64,000 nucleotides of DNA. It comes from Maridesulfovibrio sp. Its GTDB lineage: Bacteria; Desulfobacterota; Desulfovibrionia; Desulfovibrionales; Desulfovibrionaceae. The translations under genes and the position numbers were made by a program. Below, one piece after another: positions 27,158 to 36,624 of this stretch. The stretch's first letter is position 1. Every line of letters starts with the position of its first letter. The DNA lies in the NCBI RefSeq assembly GCF_963667685.1, contig NZ_OY763931.1:744001-808000 (forward strand), given 5' to 3'. A model generated the notes under the pieces. The model saw nothing but the letters and a program-made list of their open reading frames with translations, searched no databases and was not told the origin of the DNA.

Positions 27158-27307
27158 AATATCTCCAAAAAATTAGCTTAAATATTGGATGTATTAATTA
27201 CCACTGAATAGAAACATTGAACAGTGGTATTTTTGGGGTTCAATATCAATATCAATTTAAATATGTTTTCACCCATAAGTTTACAAACCCGACTTAATTA
27301 TCCAAAT

Positions 27308-27351
27308 ACAAAAAATCCCGGCAACTTTATCAAGTTACCGGGATTTTTATG
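27308..27351 (-). terminator. Terminator after hypC
   Basis: Hairpin AAATCCCGG(C)AACTT / AAGTT(A)CCGGGATTT with A and T runs on both sides; probably ends the hydrogenase cluster and may work in both directions. Confidence 0.85.
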
Positions 27352-27370
27352 CATTGCGAAAACTGCCATG

Positions 27371-27628
27371 CTAAGCATTGCATGCTTTATTTTTCTCTGC
27401 TTCAGTAAGCTCAACCATTTCGCGTAAAATGTTCAATGTTTCTTCAGCTTCTTTCGGGTCAAGCTTACGCAGTGCAAAACCAGCGTGAACTATGAGATAA
27501 TCATCAATTTCAACTTCATCTGCAAGCAGCATGAGTGAAGCGTCTAGATAGGTCTCACCCTCGCCTACCTTACATTTTGCAACTTGATTCTCAATAGACT
27601 TGATCTGAACAGGAATAGCTAAACACAT
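27371..27628 (-). CDS. hypC: Hydrogenase maturation chaperone HypC
   Basis: HypC/HupF-family chaperone that carries the Fe(CN)2CO unit to the hydrogenase large subunit. The N-terminus MCLAIPVQI contains the essential Cys2; VGEGETYLDASLML and DDYLIVHAGFALRKLD follow. The frame opens at 27649, but the ATG at 27628 has AGGGG upstream and puts Cys at position 2 as required. 85 residues. It follows the maturation protease gene. Confidence 0.95.
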   Translation of the reverse strand: MCLAIPVQIKSIENQVAKCKVGEGETYLDASLMLLADEVEIDDYLIVHAGFALRKLDPKEAEETLNILREMVELTEAEKNKACNA

Positions 27629-27648
27629 GAAAACACCCCTTATCGGCA

Positions 27649-28140
27649 CTAAGCCATCTTTTCATAACTTCCGCCCGCAGCGGAGACTTCTTCAAGCACC
27701 TTTTCCATCATAAACGGAAGACGTGCCAGCGTAACATCAGAGACTTCATCATGCATGGTCTGATAATCTTTCGGCTCTACCCCGATAACCACGCATTCAG
27801 GACGTCTGTCGCATAGTTCACACAGGACCATTGTATCAAGCAAGTCAGTCTGATGCATGGAGTCTCTGAACCCAAGACTCATACGCAAATCTTCTCCTGT
27901 CAAGCGATAAACCGATCCAGGTTCGTCATTACCAAGCACAGCATCTACAACAATCAGGAAGTCACATTCCATCATCGGACCCATCAGTTTGGTACCGAGC
28001 GTTCCGCCGTCCATTAACTCCACATTATCGGAAAATGAATATTCTTTCTTGAGTTCATTTACTACTTTTACGCCGATTCCTTCGTCAGTAAAAAGTATAT
28101 TGCCAACACCAAGAACTAAAATTTTTCTATCTTCTGTCAT
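27649..28140 (-). CDS. hupD: [NiFe] hydrogenase maturation protease (HyaD/HupD family)
   Basis: Nickel-dependent endopeptidase that removes the C-terminal tail of the hydrogenase large subunit after metal insertion. 163 residues with VLGVGNILFTDEGIGV (first nickel-ligand acid), LMDGGTLG, DFLIVVDAVLG and IGVEPKDYQTMHDEVSD. It lies downstream of hynA, behind a terminator-like hairpin, and upstream of hypC. The hynA tail it would cleave is present. Confidence 0.94.
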   Translation of the reverse strand: MTEDRKILVLGVGNILFTDEGIGVKVVNELKKEYSFSDNVELMDGGTLGTKLMGPMMECDFLIVVDAVLGNDEPGSVYRLTGEDLRMSLGFRDSMHQTDLLDTMVLCELCDRRPECVVIGVEPKDYQTMHDEVSDVTLARLPFMMEKVLEEVSAAGGSYEKMA

Positions 28141-28303
28141 TCAGATGCCTCCGGCGACTCTCTCGAAAAAGCAAAGAGCTTCGCTGCGGGTTCTTATAAA
28201 ATTATCTACTATCCAGTTCTATGCCATGCCTATAAACCTGTGTAGCTTAACTAGTACTGCAAATTCAATAAAAAAATCAAAATATTACGCTTAAAATCAA
28301 AAA

Positions 28304-28334
28304 CGGGAACCTGCAATGCAGGCTCCCGCAATAT
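28304..28334 (-). terminator. Hairpin between hynA and the maturation protease
   Basis: Minus strand CGGGAGCCTGCATTGCAGGTTCCCG then TTTTTG, starting about 20 bases after the hynA stop. It could terminate or reduce transcription into the maturation genes, lowering their level relative to the structural genes. Confidence 0.75.
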
Positions 28335-28354
28335 TTTCTCGAAGCTTAAAACTA

Positions 28355-30064
28355 TTAGAGGATCTTAAACTTGTGAACTTCGTTGGTTTCAGCATCGATG
28401 ACGTGTACGCCACAAGCGATACAGGGGTCATAAGAGTGAACGGTACGCAGGATTTCAACAGGACGCTTGGCGTCTGCGATAGGTGTACCCATAAGGGCTT
28501 CTTCAACTGCGGACATTTTGTTCTGGTTACAACGGGGACCGAGGTTCCAGGTTGAAGGAACAACGAGCTGGAAGTTTTCGATCTTTTTGTTTTTGATCTT
28601 AATCCAGTGGGACAGACCGCCGCGGGGAGCGCCAACAAAGCCAACGCCTTCAGCTTCATCAGGCATTTCCCATTCAACCGCGAGATCAGTATTGCCGGAA
28701 GCAACGTTATCTTCGAGGTTGTTAACCCATTCAACCATTTTATTACCGGCCACAACAGTTTCAATACCACGGGCTGCGGTTCTACCGAGAGTGGAGAACA
28801 GAGCTTCGGGGCCAACACCGAGAGTGGACAGAACATGGTTGACAACAGGAACAACATTTTTGTTGCCGCGTGCGTAAGATACAAGCATCTGCGCAAGCGG
28901 ACCAACTTCCATGGACTCGCCTTTGTAGCGGGGAGCTTTCATCCAGGAGTAACGGTCACGGTCTTCATAGTTGGTGTACTTAGGATCGGTTTCGCCTTCG
29001 TACGGATGCAGTGAAGATTTACCATTATACCAGCTGTGGCTGATGTCTTCCTTAATGGAATCAGGGTTGAAATCCATAACCTTGCTGAGGTCACGGTTCA
29101 TGATTACGCCCTGCTCAAGGAAACGACTGTTGATGTCAGCTTCAACTTCAGGGAATTCACCGAAGGTGAGGAAGTTGGTGGTACCGCCGATTCCGGCCCA
29201 GTCTTTATAGTAAGATGCAACCATCAACAGGTCAGGAATGTAGCATTCGTTAACAAATGCCATTGTTTCGTTGTAAAGGTCCTTGAACTCCTGAATACGT
29301 TTCGGAGTCAGGGAATCGTAACAAGTTACGCCGCCAACGATGGTGAACTGGGTGTGCGGGTTCTTTGCGCCGAAAACAGCCATTGCACGAGCAGCTTTAA
29401 CCTGAAGGTGCAGACCTTCAAGATAGTGTGCGGTGGCAATGAGGTTTTCTTCTGGGCGCAGGTAGTATGCATCGTGTCCGCCAAGGAAGTACGCGTTGGT
29501 AAAGATACCGAGCTGTCCGGAATCAACAAATTTTTTCAGTTTTTCCTGAACAGCCTTAAGGTCTTCGGGTTTGGTAACACGGGAAGACTGACTGTTTGCG
29601 ATTTTAGCAGCCTTCACGGGATCAGCCTGAAGTGCGCTGACTACATCAACCCAGTCAAGGGCATGCAGATGATAGAAATGCACGATGTGGTCATGCAGAT
29701 ACTGAGCGCCCAGCACGAGGTTACGGATAAGACGTGCGTTTTCGGGCAGAACCTTATCAACGCCGACAGCATTATCAACGCAACGGGTTGAAGCCAGCGC
29801 GTGTGTATAGGTACAGACACCACAGGAGCGCTGAGTGAAATGCTGTGCATCACGAGGATCACGGCCTTTCAGAATAATTTCCAGACCACGGAAAAGCTGG
29901 GAGCTACTCCAGACATTGCTTACTTTACCATTTTCAACCTCTACTTCAATCTTGAGGTGTCCCTCAATCCTGGTAAGCGGGTCGACAATCACCGGACCGG
30001 TGTAGTTTTTATCGAAAGGGGTCGCCGCTACAGCGGGGCCCGATTTAGCCTTGCAACCAGACAT
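28355..30064 (-). CDS. hynA: Periplasmic [NiFe] hydrogenase large subunit
   Basis: Binds the Ni-Fe active site for H2 oxidation. 569 residues; VDPLTRIEGHLKIEVEVE, the N-terminal ligands in RSCGVCTYTHAL and the C-terminal ligands in SYDPCIACGVH. All four ligands are Cys, so it is the NiFe and not the NiFeSe type. A 15-residue tail after the His is the maturation cleavage product. ATG at 30064 follows GGAGG 7 bases upstream; an in-frame TTG at 30070 is less likely. Downstream of hynB by 57 bases. Confidence 0.97.
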   Translation of the reverse strand: MSGCKAKSGPAVAATPFDKNYTGPVIVDPLTRIEGHLKIEVEVENGKVSNVWSSSQLFRGLEIILKGRDPRDAQHFTQRSCGVCTYTHALASTRCVDNAVGVDKVLPENARLIRNLVLGAQYLHDHIVHFYHLHALDWVDVVSALQADPVKAAKIANSQSSRVTKPEDLKAVQEKLKKFVDSGQLGIFTNAYFLGGHDAYYLRPEENLIATAHYLEGLHLQVKAARAMAVFGAKNPHTQFTIVGGVTCYDSLTPKRIQEFKDLYNETMAFVNECYIPDLLMVASYYKDWAGIGGTTNFLTFGEFPEVEADINSRFLEQGVIMNRDLSKVMDFNPDSIKEDISHSWYNGKSSLHPYEGETDPKYTNYEDRDRYSWMKAPRYKGESMEVGPLAQMLVSYARGNKNVVPVVNHVLSTLGVGPEALFSTLGRTAARGIETVVAGNKMVEWVNNLEDNVASGNTDLAVEWEMPDEAEGVGFVGAPRGGLSHWIKIKNKKIENFQLVVPSTWNLGPRCNQNKMSAVEEALMGTPIADAKRPVEILRTVHSYDPCIACGVHVIDAETNEVHKFKIL

Positions 30065-30121
30065 ATACAATCCTCCAAAAGAATTGAAAGTTAGTTTAAT
30101 AACTTTAAATAATAGAGATAA

Positions 30122-31069
30122 CTAGCTCTGCTCGTAGAACGGGCTCATTTCATCCCAGAAATTGGGCTCACTACAACCGATGCAGGGGTGCCCTGCCTCA
30201 ACAGGCCAGTTGGTCTGATTAAACTTGACTTTCGGACAGTTGTTGTAGGTGTCCGGACCCTTACATCCCAGCTCGTACAGGCAATAGCCTTTCTTGGCTT
30301 CTTCGGATGAGAAGGAAGGTGCAAATTCATCATTATCAAAATGCTTCAGTCTCGGGCAGTTATCATGCACGGACTCACCGTAGAAAAGCGACGGACGACC
30401 GACATCATCAAGCTCGGGGATACCCTTGGTCAGGTAATGGACAACGGTTCCTACGAAGTTGAACGGGTTGGTCGGGCAACCGGGCAGATTAACGGTGGTT
30501 ATGCCGCCAAGAGCTTCGGAAACCCCTTTAGATTTGGACGGGTTCGGAGCTGCAGCCTGAACACCACCGTAGCAGGCACAGGTTCCGATACAAATTGTTG
30601 CTTTTGCGTGCGGGACAATTTCCTGCACGATTTCCAGCATGGTTTTGCCTCCGACTTTACCCCAGGCACCATCTTCGATAGTCGGAACAGCACCTTCAAC
30701 CACACAGATGTAGCCCTCGGGTGAATGAACGGCCTGATGCAGTGCTTCTTCGGCAGCATGTCCAGCGGCAGCCATGATAGTTTCATGGTAGTCAAGGGAA
30801 ATGGTATCAAGAATAAGAGCATCAATATAAGGAGAAACAGTGCGAAGAACAGCTTCTGAACAGCCTGTACATTCAGCTGCATGCAGATAGACAACAGAAG
30901 GACGCTTTTTCTGAGTAAGGGCTTCCGCTACAGTCGGCGCAAAAGCAGGTCCCATCCCCATTACAGCGGCGGTTGTTGCGCAGAACTTCATGAAATCGCG
31001 GCGGGATACGCCATTCTGCTCCAGGCGTTGTTCCGCTCCATCCTTTCCGAGTCCCACAGAGAATTTCAT
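30122..31069 (-). CDS. hynB: Periplasmic [NiFe] hydrogenase small subunit
   Basis: Carries three Fe-S clusters that relay electrons to cytochrome c3. 315 residues. Tat signal [10 protein letters not shown] at about residues 21-30, cleavage near APTVAEA. Cys motifs: [27 protein letters not shown], then CLYELGCKG and [13 protein letters not shown]. The ATG at 31069 has GGAGG upstream; the ATG at 31081 is part of that RBS region. The large subunit without a signal of its own is exported with this one. Confidence 0.97.
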   Translation of the reverse strand: MKFSVGLGKDGAEQRLEQNGVSRRDFMKFCATTAAVMGMGPAFAPTVAEALTQKKRPSVVYLHAAECTGCSEAVLRTVSPYIDALILDTISLDYHETIMAAAGHAAEEALHQAVHSPEGYICVVEGAVPTIEDGAWGKVGGKTMLEIVQEIVPHAKATICIGTCACYGGVQAAAPNPSKSKGVSEALGGITTVNLPGCPTNPFNFVGTVVHYLTKGIPELDDVGRPSLFYGESVHDNCPRLKHFDNDEFAPSFSSEEAKKGYCLYELGCKGPDTYNNCPKVKFNQTNWPVEAGHPCIGCSEPNFWDEMSPFYEQS

Positions 31070-31081
31070 AAAAACCTCCAT

Positions 31082-31500
31082 CCTCTAATTAAAGATCAGT
31101 GGGTTTACCCCTCTGACATCGCGGCTTTGAAACTTGAGCCGGAAACATATCCACCTCTTAACCGCAATGCGTACTAATTTTATCACCATCAGCATTTCAT
31201 CTCAGTCCGTATCTCTATGATATTTTCTGTCGTGCAAACGCTAATGTATTGAAAATTCTAATTACTCTTAAACCATTTTACTATCACAGCGTCAACCCAA
31301 AATGGCAGATTATTGTTTCAGATAATTGATTTATTGAATCATAGACAAAAATAACATCAAATAATACTTTTTATGTAAAGTTATGCATTTAATTATATGT
31401 TTTTTAGAAAATAGAACTTAAGCAATTAAATTAGCAATATTTTAATAACATGCACACTTTTCACACTAAAGACTAAAAAAGTAACACTGAATTTAAAATA
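31082..31500. other. Long AT-rich leader and promoter region of hynBA
   Basis: About 420 bases with no gene. The only promoter-like pair I can point to is minus strand TTGACG (31290-31295), 17-base spacer, TTTAAG (31267-31272), which is weak. No NikR, FNR or sigma-54 site is clear by eye. Confidence 0.4.
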
Positions 31501-31536
31501 AAAAAAAGCGCGGCATAACAGACCGCGCTTTTTGAA
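31499..31536 (-). terminator. Terminator after tmk
   Basis: AAAAAGCGCGG / CCGCGCTTTTT hairpin with a 9-base loop; symmetrical flanks. Confidence 0.9.
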
Positions 31537-31556
31537 TAATCTGCTGATTTGTTACT

Positions 31557-32195
31557 TTATCTGCTTTGCAAACGTTCAACCACTTTTTCTTTGATCTCTG
31601 TAAAAATTTCATCAGGAGTCTGGTCCGCATTAATAACAACAAAACGCTCCTGATTAAGGGCGGCCCAAGTCAGGTATCCTTCTCTGACGCGGCTGTGAAA
31701 ATCAATGGATTCTGCCTCAAAACGGCCTTCTTCCTGCATTTTGTTATCCTGTAGATTCCTTGTCATTGCCCGCTTAAGGCCGATTTCAGGATCAATATCC
31801 AGCAAGACTGTCAAATCTGGCCAATGACCCGATACTGCAACATCGTTAAGCTCACGCAGAAGTTTAGGGTCAAGTCCACGCCCATACCCCTGATAAACAA
31901 TGGTTGAATCAGCAAACCGGTCTGAAATAATCACTTTTCCAGCCTCTACTGCTGGTTTAATCACCTGGCCGACATGCTGTGCCCGGTCTGCAAGATAAAG
32001 GAAAAGTTCGCATTCCCCGGTAATATCGGTGCTGTCCATATTCAGAAGAATCTTGCGCAGCTCTCTACCTATCCGGCTTCCGCCCGGTTCAAGAGTAACA
32101 TCCACCTCATGCCCTGATTCCTTAAGAAAATTTGTGAGCAGTTTGATTTGAGTTGTCTTTCCGGTGCCTTCTATCCCTTCAAAGGTAATGAACAT
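31557..32195 (-). CDS. tmk: Thymidylate kinase
   Basis: Phosphorylates dTMP to dTDP. 212 residues; P-loop [14 protein letters not shown] at about 4-17, the DR(F/Y/H) motif [20 protein letters not shown] near 91-110, and the lid [12 protein letters not shown]. It overlaps the upstream YhaM-like gene by 25 bases. Confidence 0.97.
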   Translation of the reverse strand: MFITFEGIEGTGKTTQIKLLTNFLKESGHEVDVTLEPGGSRIGRELRKILLNMDSTDITGECELFLYLADRAQHVGQVIKPAVEAGKVIISDRFADSTIVYQGYGRGLDPKLLRELNDVAVSGHWPDLTVLLDIDPEIGLKRAMTRNLQDNKMQEEGRFEAESIDFHSRVREGYLTWAALNQERFVVINADQTPDEIFTEIKEKVVERLQSR

Positions 32196-33205
32196 TGAGC
32201 CTCCGATTTTTTGAGTTCACATTTGCTCGACGGATTATCTGGAGATTTTTCCGCCTTGTATAAATATCTGTCCAGAAACCGCTGATACGGTGTCCAGTTA
32301 CTGTCAGAACCTTCCAGCTTACCCAGTTCAGCAAAAATAGTATTCATTTTCGCATCAATATTATCAGCGAAATGCAGTATAAAAGCTTCCGGTGTCTTGG
32401 GTCTTTTAGGCGCACCAAATTCGTATTCGCCATGATGTGAAAGAATGAGGTGCTTTAAGTGAAGCTTTAATTTTGGATCAAGATCTCTGGACTTATGCAA
32501 AAAAGGTTCAAGAACTTCAACCCCAATGTGAATATGTCCCAGCAAGCGCCCTTCATCTGTGTAATCATTTGTCAGGCCGCCGGAAAGCTCCCACGCCTTT
32601 CCCAGATCGTGGAAAATGGCAGCAGCAAGAACAACCTGACGATCAACTTCGGGATAATTGTCACAAATTGACATACACAACTTGGCGACAGCAAGGGTGT
32701 GTTCAAGTAGTCCACCAACATATGCGTGGTGAACAGCCTTTGCCCCGGTAGCGGTAAGAAGCCTACCATAAACGGTATCATCTTTAAGTACTTTGCGGCA
32801 AAATTTTTTCCATGGCGGGTGAACCATATGCTCGGCAATGAGATAATCAAGCTCCTGCATCATATCTTCTGGTTTCTCTGCGCTGGAAGGGAGAAAATCG
32901 GTAATATCCAACCCGGTTGATTCTGGATCAAGAATATCAAGAACTTCAATGGTCAGTTGAAGCTTATCCCTGAAAGATCCGACCAGACCTCCGGCAACAA
33001 CAAACATTCCGGCTTCAAGGTTCCTGAAATTTTGACTTAAGGGACTCCATATCTTTGCTTCAACCGCACCTGAATTATCCTGCAAACGCAGATTCCAGAA
33101 AGGTCCGTTTCTAGATTCACGCAACTGGGCATCACCGACAAGAAAGATATCTTTAACTCTCTCCCCGTTTATAAGATCTTTAATATATGTATATTTTTGC
33201 GACAC
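32171..33205 (-). CDS. OB-fold/HD-domain protein, YhaM-like 3'-5' exoribonuclease
   Basis: 344 residues. N-terminal OB-fold nucleic-acid binding domain (about 10-100; [18 protein letters not shown]) followed by an HD phosphohydrolase domain ([52 protein letters not shown]). This arrangement is that of B. subtilis YhaM, a 3'-5' exoribonuclease/DNase. Overlap with tmk implies co-transcription. The function in this lineage is inferred. Confidence 0.88.
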   Translation of the reverse strand: MSQKYTYIKDLINGERVKDIFLVGDAQLRESRNGPFWNLRLQDNSGAVEAKIWSPLSQNFRNLEAGMFVVAGGLVGSFRDKLQLTIEVLDILDPESTGLDITDFLPSSAEKPEDMMQELDYLIAEHMVHPPWKKFCRKVLKDDTVYGRLLTATGAKAVHHAYVGGLLEHTLAVAKLCMSICDNYPEVDRQVVLAAAIFHDLGKAWELSGGLTNDYTDEGRLLGHIHIGVEVLEPFLHKSRDLDPKLKLHLKHLILSHHGEYEFGAPKRPKTPEAFILHFADNIDAKMNTIFAELGKLEGSDSNWTPYQRFLDRYLYKAEKSPDNPSSKCELKKSEAQCSLPLKG

Positions 33206-33362
33206 TTCTTGCTATTCCTGAATTGCTTTGATACCTCGCCAACAGGCGATGCGTTTTTAAACATACCGAACATGTTTTTTATAACTGCCCGGAATTTGTA
33301 TTCATAGTCAACCCACGTGATGACTGTCCAATTATTTTTGCAATGTCCAGCGGAGAAAATTG

Positions 33363-34118
33363 ATGAATATCCTTCTAACTAACGACGACGGCATACAGGC
33401 TATTGGCCTTCGAGCCCTGTATCAAGGTCTTATTAAGGCCGGGATGAATGTTCAGGTTGTAGCCCCGGTGACTGAACAGTCCGCAGTGGGACACGCCGTA
33501 TCGCTCTCCTCGCCCCTTCGTGTCAAGAGATTTGACGAAGACGGGTTTACCGGACTTGGGGTTTATGGAACTCCGGTGGATTGCGTTAAGCTCGGTTTAA
33601 CCACCCTGCTGGACGTAAAACCGGACATAGTTGTTTCCGGTATCAACAGCGGCGCAAACGTAGGTGTTGATATTTTATATTCAGGAACAGTTTCAGCGGC
33701 TACTGAAGGAGCGCTCATGGGTTATCCGGCCATAGCTGTTTCATATGACAGTTTCAAACCGGAAGAACTTACAGATCAGGGCGAATATTGTGCTGACCTG
33801 CTTAAGAAAATTCCATGGGCGGAACTCAGCGAAAAGACTGTAATCAATTTGAATTTTCCAGCAATGCCGGTCAAGGATGCGGGAGAACTTAAAATATGCC
33901 GCCACACCCGCGTTTCATGGCAGGACTGGTATGATACACGAGAAGATCCGCGCGGGCATAAATATTACTGGCTGGACGGAGTTATGCCTAAAGATAAAAT
34001 CAGCCCCGGCACTGATCGGGATCTCCTGACTAAAGGGCATATTACCATGACTCCGTTGCATTTTGATTTCACCGATCGGGAGGCAATTGCGACTTTGGAA
34101 CAGAGTTTCGGTGTCTAG
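33363..34118 (+). CDS. surE: 5'-nucleotidase SurE
   Basis: Survival-protein family phosphatase acting on nucleoside 5'-monophosphates and polyphosphate. 251 residues; metal-binding LLTNDDGIQA, VVAPVTEQSAVGHAVS, GVYGTPVDCVKLG, and VSGINSGANVGVDILYSGTV. ATG at 33363 has GGAG about 8 bases upstream; the frame also permits TTG at 33360. Divergent from the YhaM-like gene. Confidence 0.96.
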   Translation: MNILLTNDDGIQAIGLRALYQGLIKAGMNVQVVAPVTEQSAVGHAVSLSSPLRVKRFDEDGFTGLGVYGTPVDCVKLGLTTLLDVKPDIVVSGINSGANVGVDILYSGTVSAATEGALMGYPAIAVSYDSFKPEELTDQGEYCADLLKKIPWAELSEKTVINLNFPAMPVKDAGELKICRHTRVSWQDWYDTREDPRGHKYYWLDGVMPKDKISPGTDRDLLTKGHITMTPLHFDFTDREAIATLEQSFGV

Positions 34119-34310
34119 TTCATAACCTTTTGCAAGAGGATGTGGACATTTTGTTTCCTGATAGGATATATTAATGTATGTTTGGAATTAATTTGCGGTA
34201 GGATCTACTGAATAAGGGAAGTAAGGCAGCCATATTTTTTGACTGCCGGATAATAATTTCAGACTAACTGCCGCGTCATCATTTAAGAATAGTCCACTAA
34301 GGAGGATTAC

Positions 34311-35234
34311 ATGCCACTAGTTTCGCCCAAGGAAATGTTCGAGGGAGCTTATGCCGGCGGCTATGCCATTGGCGCGTTCAATGTGAACAACATGGAAATC
34401 ATTCAGGGAATTATGGAAGCGGGTAGCGAAGAAAAAGCTCCCCTCATTCTTCAGGTTTCTGCCGGTGCTAAAAAATATGCCGGCTTGATTTACATAACTA
34501 AACTCGTGGAGGCTGCTCTGGAAGTAAATGATCTTCCTGTCGTTCTTCACCTCGACCACGGCGCAAACTTTGAAATTTGTAAGGAAGTTATCGACGGCGG
34601 ATTCACATCTGTAATGATCGACGGTTCTCATCTTCCTTACGAAGAAAACATTGCCATGACCAAGAAGGTGGTAGAATACGCTCACGATAACGGCGTATGG
34701 GTCGAAGCCGAGCTTGGCCGTCTCGCCGGTGTTGAAGGTCATGTCCATTCCGAAAAGAGTATTTACACCGATCCTGATGAAGCAGTTGAATTTGTAGAGC
34801 GCACAGGCTGCGACTCTTTGGCAATTGCCATCGGAACCAGTCACGGAGCATACAAGTTCACAGGTGAGGCAAGACTTGATTTTGACCGTCTTGACAAAAT
34901 CGCATCCATGATGCCTAACTACCCCATCGTTCTCCATGGCGCATCCAGCGTTGTTCCTGAATTCGTAGCGATGGCTAATGAATTTGGCGGCGACATTGCC
35001 GGAGCAAAAGGGGTCCCCGAAGACCTGCTGCGTAAGGCTGCTTCCAAAGCCGTCTGCAAAATCAATATTGATACCGATATTCGCCTTGCAATGACTGGCG
35101 TAATCCGCAAATTCCTGGCCGAACACCCCACCGAGTTTGATCCTAGGGGTTATCTGGGAGAATCCCGCAAGGCCGTTAAAGAGATGGTCCGCCATAAGAT
35201 GATCAATGTGTTGGGCTGCTCCAACACCATATAA
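34311..35234 (+). CDS. fba: Class II fructose-bisphosphate aldolase
   Basis: Zn-dependent aldolase of glycolysis and gluconeogenesis. 307 residues; AIGAFNVNNMEIIQ, zinc ligands in HLDHGANFEICK and VEAELGRLAGVEGHV, SLAIAIGTSHGAYKF, and VLHGASSVVPEF, INIDTDIRLA for the phosphate site. AAGGAGG at about 34300 precedes the ATG. Upstream of gap in the same direction. Confidence 0.96.
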   Translation: MPLVSPKEMFEGAYAGGYAIGAFNVNNMEIIQGIMEAGSEEKAPLILQVSAGAKKYAGLIYITKLVEAALEVNDLPVVLHLDHGANFEICKEVIDGGFTSVMIDGSHLPYEENIAMTKKVVEYAHDNGVWVEAELGRLAGVEGHVHSEKSIYTDPDEAVEFVERTGCDSLAIAIGTSHGAYKFTGEARLDFDRLDKIASMMPNYPIVLHGASSVVPEFVAMANEFGGDIAGAKGVPEDLLRKAASKAVCKINIDTDIRLAMTGVIRKFLAEHPTEFDPRGYLGESRKAVKEMVRHKMINVLGCSNTI

Positions 35235-35239
35235 TTTTT

Positions 35240-35272
35240 GCAGGCCGTTTTTTTAGGGAAAAAACGGCCTGC
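35240..35272 (+). terminator. Hairpin after fba
   Basis: Near-perfect stem GCAGGCCGTTTTTT / AAAAAACGGCCTGC with a tiny loop, but no T tract after it. It could be a weak terminator or an mRNA stabiliser between fba and gap. Confidence 0.6.
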
Positions 35273-35339
35273 AATAGCATAAACCAGGAACCGCATCTAT
35301 CATATTGAAAGATGTCAAAGGGAAGCCTGTCTCCGGGCA

Positions 35340-35435
35340 TGAAGCACTGCCGTATCAGGGAAAATCACGGCTGTTCAGTACTTCGTCGCCGCTGATCTGT
35401 ATTGACCGTACTCGCAAGAGAACTTGTACGGCCTT
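35340..35435 (+). other. Possible structured leader of gap
   Basis: Two local hairpins lie in the 237-base gap before gap. One is ACT-GCCGT (35346-35353) pairing with ACGGC-CAGT across a 13-base loop. The other is CCGTA/TACGG (35406-35410 / 35427-35431) enclosing CTC-GCAA-GAG, a GNRA tetraloop. No ORF is present. It may be a regulatory 5' UTR; no known riboswitch class is recognised. Confidence 0.4.
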
Positions 35436-35471
35436 TCAGAAAAAGGAGACACAATAAGGAGAAAATAAGCA

Positions 35472-36458
35472 ATGGCTGTAAAAGTTGGTATTAATGGGTT
35501 CGGCAGAATCGGGCGCTATCTCGTCCGCCTGATTCACGACAGCAAGGATTTTGACCTTGTCGCAATCAATGCCCGAGCATCAAATGAAGACCTCGCTCTT
35601 CTCTTCAAACACGATTCAGTACACGGAACCTTTAACGCCGATGTAGAAGCAAATGATGACGGTTTCACCATCAACGGTAAGCAGATTGTAGTAACCAGAT
35701 GCGCTCCCGGTGAGTGGCTCTGGAAAGACCTCGGATGTGAACTGGTTGTTGAAAGCACCGGTAAATTCCGTGACCGTGAAAGCTGTGAAAAACATATGGC
35801 CTGCGGTGCCAAAAAAGTTGTCATCAGTTCCCCCGGCATAGATGCCGATTTGACCGTAGTTATGGGCGTGAACGATGGTGAGATCACACCGGAACACAAT
35901 ATTATTTCCGGTGCATCCTGTACTACCAACTGTCTGGCCCCCGTTGCCAAAGTAATCAACGATGAATTTGGTCTCGAACGCGGCCTGATGACAACCGTGC
36001 ATGCGTATACCATGAGCCAGAGAGTTCTGGACGGTTCTCATAAAGACATTCGCCGTGCACGTGCATGTGCGGTAAATATGGTCCCGACCACAACTGGAGC
36101 TGCAAAAGCGGTAACCATGGTCATTCCTGAACTCGAAGGCAAACTTGACGGGATGTCCATCCGAGTACCAACCCCCAATGTCTCTCTCGTGGACCTGACC
36201 TGTGACCTCGGCCGCAGCACCACAAAAGAAGAAGTGAATGCAGTGCTTGCAAAAGCTGCAAACGAGCACATGGGCTACACTGAAAAGCCTCTTGTCTCCA
36301 CCGACTATCTCGGCGATACCCATGGTGGTGTTGTTGACGGTCCACTGACTGAAGTCATGGACGGCAAAATGCTCAAACTCATCATATGGTACGACAACGA
36401 AGCAAGTTTCACCAACCAGCTTGTCCGCCTGATGAAAAAAGTATCAGAAATGATTTAA
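35472..36458 (+). CDS. gap: Glyceraldehyde-3-phosphate dehydrogenase
   Basis: NAD-dependent glycolytic enzyme, 328 residues. Rossmann start VGINGFGRIGRYLVR, active site SGASCTTNCLAPVAK (nucleophile Cys), VHAYTMSQRVLDG, and WYDNEASFTNQLV near the end. GGAG at 35458-35461 precedes the start. Together with fba here and pgk-tpiA at 10.9-12.9 kb, most of lower glycolysis is encoded in the window. Confidence 0.97.
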   Translation: MAVKVGINGFGRIGRYLVRLIHDSKDFDLVAINARASNEDLALLFKHDSVHGTFNADVEANDDGFTINGKQIVVTRCAPGEWLWKDLGCELVVESTGKFRDRESCEKHMACGAKKVVISSPGIDADLTVVMGVNDGEITPEHNIISGASCTTNCLAPVAKVINDEFGLERGLMTTVHAYTMSQRVLDGSHKDIRRARACAVNMVPTTTGAAKAVTMVIPELEGKLDGMSIRVPTPNVSLVDLTCDLGRSTTKEEVNAVLAKAANEHMGYTEKPLVSTDYLGDTHGGVVDGPLTEVMDGKMLKLIIWYDNEASFTNQLVRLMKKVSEMI

Positions 36459-36480
36459 TAAATACCACTGTCGCAATCAA

Positions 36481-36522
36481 AGATCCCTCTCTTTTCCTTT
36501 TGGATTGAGAGGGATTTTTTAG
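36481..36522 (+). terminator. Terminator after gap
   Basis: Stem ATCCCTCTC / GAGAGGGAT with a TTTTTT tail. Confidence 0.92.
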
Positions 36523-36624
36523 GATTACAGTCAAAAAGTACCAGTAATCCATCTGAATTGTCGTTGACTTTGCAAATTTAACAACTTTCTGGATTTGTAT
36601 TTAAGTTCATAGTATTTGAGAGAC

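Noticed and set aside
28355-30064. hynA as a [NiFeSe] hydrogenase
   Set aside because: The C-terminal ligand motif is DPCIACGVH with Cys codons and there is no in-frame TGA.
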